NCBI GenBank assembly: GCA_937957815.1
Contig: CALFXN010000357.1
Coordinates: forward strand, 1 to 8,113
DNA: 8,113 bases
From: an uncultured Synergistales bacterium
GTDB taxonomy: Bacteria; Synergistota; Synergistia; Synergistales; Aminobacteriaceae
Direction of reading: 5' to 3'
This document shows, piece by piece, positions 6,466-8,113 of the stretch; positions within the stretch are counted from its first letter, which is position 1; every line of letters starts with the position of its first letter. Below the pieces are notes generated by a model that saw only the letters and a list, made by a program, of their open reading frames with translations, made no database searches and had not been told where the DNA came from. Both the position numbers and the translations under genes were made by a program.

Positions 6466-7764
6466 TCAGTACCCCAGGAGTCTCGGAACGTACAGGGACA
6501 GCGGGGGCCAGAATGTCGTCAGGAAGACGACGGGAACATAGCCGAAGATCAGGAAGGCCAGCGTCGGCCCGAGGATCTCCTGGAACGAGCAGTCTCCGAT
6601 CCGCATCGCGAGGTACAGGATGCTCGCGTACGGCGGCGTCACGCCCCCCATCGCGAGGTTGACGCCCATGATCGCGGCGAAGTGGATCGGGTCGACGCCG
6701 AGCTGTTTCATGAGCGGGAGCAGCAGCGGCGCCACGAGGATCATTCCGGTCGCGTCGTTGACGACCATTCCGACCAGGAACAGGAAGAGGTTGATGATGA
6801 TCAGCAGCAGCGTTCGGTTCTCGGTCAGGCTGTAGACGATGCTCACGATCGCCTGCGGCACCTTCAGCATCACGTAGGTCTGGCTCAGCATGAGACAGAA
6901 CAGGATCATCGTCATGATCGAGCCGATCGCCGACGCGGAGCCGCGGAGAAGCGGGAAGAAGTTTCCGCCCTCGAAGCCGCGGTAGATCAGGAAACCGACC
7001 GGAATCGCGTAGACCGCCGAAACAGCGGCCGCCTCGGTGGCCGTGAAGACGCCGCCATAGATTCCGCCGAGAACGATGACGGGCATCAGGAGCGCCGGCG
7101 CCGCGCTGATCGTTCTCGGGACCAGCTCTTTGCGCCGTTCCCGGATGACGTCGCGGCTTTCGAGCTTCAGGTTGAATTTCCTGGCCCATACCATGTTGAC
7201 GACCGAGAGCAGCAGCGTGATCAGGAGTCCCGGAACCAGCGTGGAGAGGAAGCACGCGAGAATCGACGTTTCCGTGACCCATCCGTACAGGATCATGATG
7301 CCGCTCGGCGGGATCAGAAGTCCGAGGATCGAGGCGACCGCGAGCAACGCGGTCGCGAAGCCGCGGGGATATCCCTGCTCGACCATCCGGGGGATCATGA
7401 TCGGTCCCGTCGCCGCCACGCCCGTGAAGCCGCTTCCCGAGATCGCGCCGATGATCGCGCAGGTGACGCAGCACACGACCCCGAGACCGCCCTTGATGTG
7501 CCCGATGAAGACGTCGACGAAGTCCAGCAGTTTTTTCGCGATGCCGCTCCCGCCCATCAGGATTCCCGCTAGGATGAACAGAGGGCTCGCGAGAAGGACC
7601 GGGTTGATCATCTGGTCGAACGCCCAGAGCATCATGCTCTTCATCGAGACGTCGCCGAAAAGCGACATGAAGAGAAGCGCCCCGCCGAAGCAGTACGGGA
7701 GCGGAACGCTGAACATCAGCAGCGCGACGAGAAGAACGACGTCCCAGAACACGACCGTCAGCAT
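6466..7764 (-). CDS. dctM: TRAP transporter large permease subunit, DctM family
   Basis: Complete 432-residue membrane protein, normal for DctM (about 425-435), which forms the substrate channel with DctQ. About twelve hydrophobic segments are visible. Diagnostic motifs are FILAGILMGGSGIAKKL (63-79), ISGSGFTGVAATGPIMIP (108-125), GLLIPPSGIMILYG (148-161), GGIYGGVFTATEAAAV (233-248) and VTPPYASILYLA (375-386). In the fourth the common TPTEAA reads TATEAA. Although the frame stays open to 8079, the ATG at 7762-7764 is the start: the protein then opens MLTVVFWDVVLL like other DctM proteins, a perfect AAGGAGGA lies 6 bases upstream, and the longer N-terminus has the Arg/His-rich composition of an out-of-frame reading of dctQ. 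It overlaps the dctQ stop by 7 bases (7758-7764), so translation is coupled. The opine dehydrogenase gene follows after 22 bases. Confidence 0.97.
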   Translation of the reverse strand: MLTVVFWDVVLLVALLMFSVPLPYCFGGALLFMSLFGDVSMKSMMLWAFDQMINPVLLASPLFILAGILMGGSGIAKKLLDFVDVFIGHIKGGLGVVCCVTCAIIGAISGSGFTGVAATGPIMIPRMVEQGYPRGFATALLAVASILGLLIPPSGIMILYGWVTETSILACFLSTLVPGLLITLLLSVVNMVWARKFNLKLESRDVIRERRKELVPRTISAAPALLMPVIVLGGIYGGVFTATEAAAVSAVYAIPVGFLIYRGFEGGNFFPLLRGSASAIGSIMTMILFCLMLSQTYVMLKVPQAIVSIVYSLTENRTLLLIIINLFLFLVGMVVNDATGMILVAPLLLPLMKQLGVDPIHFAAIMGVNLAMGGVTPPYASILYLAMRIGDCSFQEILGPTLAFLIFGYVPVVFLTTFWPPLSLYVPRLLGY

Positions 7765-8113
7765 GACGCGTCCTCCTTCCCGGACCCGTCGCCGGCGAAG
7801 AGGGCGCGCGCGTAATCCAGAAGCTCGACGATCGCATAGAAAACCATCAGCGACATTCCGATGAAGATGGCGCTCTGCCCCAGGATCAGCGGGATATTGA
7901 GGATGGCGCTCGTCTTCCAGACCCGCATTCCGTAGACGAAGTACCAGTAGGCCCAGTACAGCAGCCAACTTCCTATCGCGACGGAGAAGATCGCCTTCGC
8001 GAGGCGGAAGAGCTTCATCGTGAACGGCCTCTTGATGTAGAGCGTCATGATGCCGCATTCGATGTGCGAGCGCTCCCACGAAGCGCTCGCGCCGCCGAGC
8101 ATATAGAGCCAGA
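7758..8113 (-). CDS. dctQ: TRAP transporter small permease subunit, DctQ family, 5' end missing
   Basis: C-terminal 117 residues of the small TRAP membrane subunit, which pairs with DctM. The first in-frame ATG (8100-8102) is not the real start: the frame is open to the window edge, reading WLYMLGGASASWERSHIECG, which matches the family's conserved centre 'W-x-x-x-x-G-(A/G)-x-x-x-x-x-x-x-H-I-x-V'. The missing part would be about 50-60 residues, including the first membrane helix. Two further hydrophobic helices are visible, around residues 37-55 and 74-98 of the visible part. The spacer KTSAILNIPL before the last helix is typical of the family, and the protein ends in a short charged tail (KEDASC). 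Its final codons contain the ribosome site for dctM. The adjacency to DctM makes the call firm despite low sequence conservation in this family. Confidence 0.9.
   Translation of the reverse strand, partial: WLYMLGGASASWERSHIECGIMTLYIKRPFTMKLFRLAKAIFSVAIGSWLLYWAYWYFVYGMRVWKTSAILNIPLILGQSAIFIGMSLMVFYAIVELLDYARALFAGDGSGKEDASC
7771..7778 (-). promoter_or_regulatory. ribosome binding site that fixes the dctM start
   Basis: AAGGAGGA on the minus strand lies 6 bases before the ATG at 7762-7764, inside the last codons of dctQ. It selects the 432-residue DctM start over the long upstream open extension and shows that dctQ and dctM are translationally linked. Confidence 0.9.

Noticed and set aside
3144..7572. 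Series of long plus-strand frames (3144-4310, 4307-5452, 5334-6662, 6202-7572)
   Set aside because: All are low-complexity, charged shadow readings opposite minus-strand genes with clear family motifs and ribosome sites. None has a recognisable domain.
6440..8079. Minus-strand alternative frame 6440-7837 and the N-terminal extension of dctM to 8079
   Set aside because: Both have Arg/Pro/His-rich shadow composition. The real DctM starts at 7764, where a perfect ribosome site and the family N-terminus coincide; the extension is an out-of-frame reading of dctQ.
3285..8113. Ectoine utilisation cluster (TRAP plus OCD-like EutC)
   Set aside because: The expected EutB, EutD/E hydrolases and regulators are absent, and an opine dehydrogenase is not part of that pathway.

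Overview
The window reads as one short GC-rich metagenomic or draft-assembly contig. Bases 1-46 are not biological: they match the 3' 46 bases of the Illumina TruSeq universal (P5) adapter. Genomic sequence therefore starts at 47, and the genes at both ends are truncated. All eight protein genes lie on the minus strand, tightly packed with short gaps or overlaps and mostly with good Shine-Dalgarno sites, so they are best read from high to low coordinates. I see no tRNA, rRNA, CRISPR array, insertion sequence or phage gene.

Region A (8113 down to 3285) is a candidate operon: the end of a TRAP transporter small membrane subunit (DctQ type), the large TRAP permease (DctM type), an octopine/nopaline (opine) dehydrogenase family enzyme, an ornithine cyclodeaminase/mu-crystallin family enzyme, and the TRAP substrate-binding protein (DctP type). 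Two NAD(P)-linked families that both act on imines at amino-acid carbons thus sit between the membrane and binding parts of one carboxylate importer. My inference is that the cluster takes up and breaks down (or interconverts) an opine-like N-(carboxyalkyl) amino acid or a cyclic imino acid. The substrate is unknown. The cyclodeaminase homologue seems to lack the catalytic Asp of true ornithine cyclodeaminase, so an imine reductase/dehydrogenase role is more likely.

A GC-rich hairpin at 3232-3266 follows the binding-protein gene and probably ends or attenuates that transcript.

Region B (3226 down to 47) is a second importer: a tandem-domain ABC ATPase of the RbsA/MglA/YufO type and two different but paralogous permeases, the second cut off by the adapter. 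No ABC binding protein is present, and its substrate cannot be assigned.

Organism: a bacterium with high GC, strong AGGAGG ribosome sites and amino-acid/carboxylate uptake systems. The gene mix would suit an amino-acid-using anaerobe such as a member of Synergistota, but this is a weak inference and a proteobacterial or other origin is not excluded.
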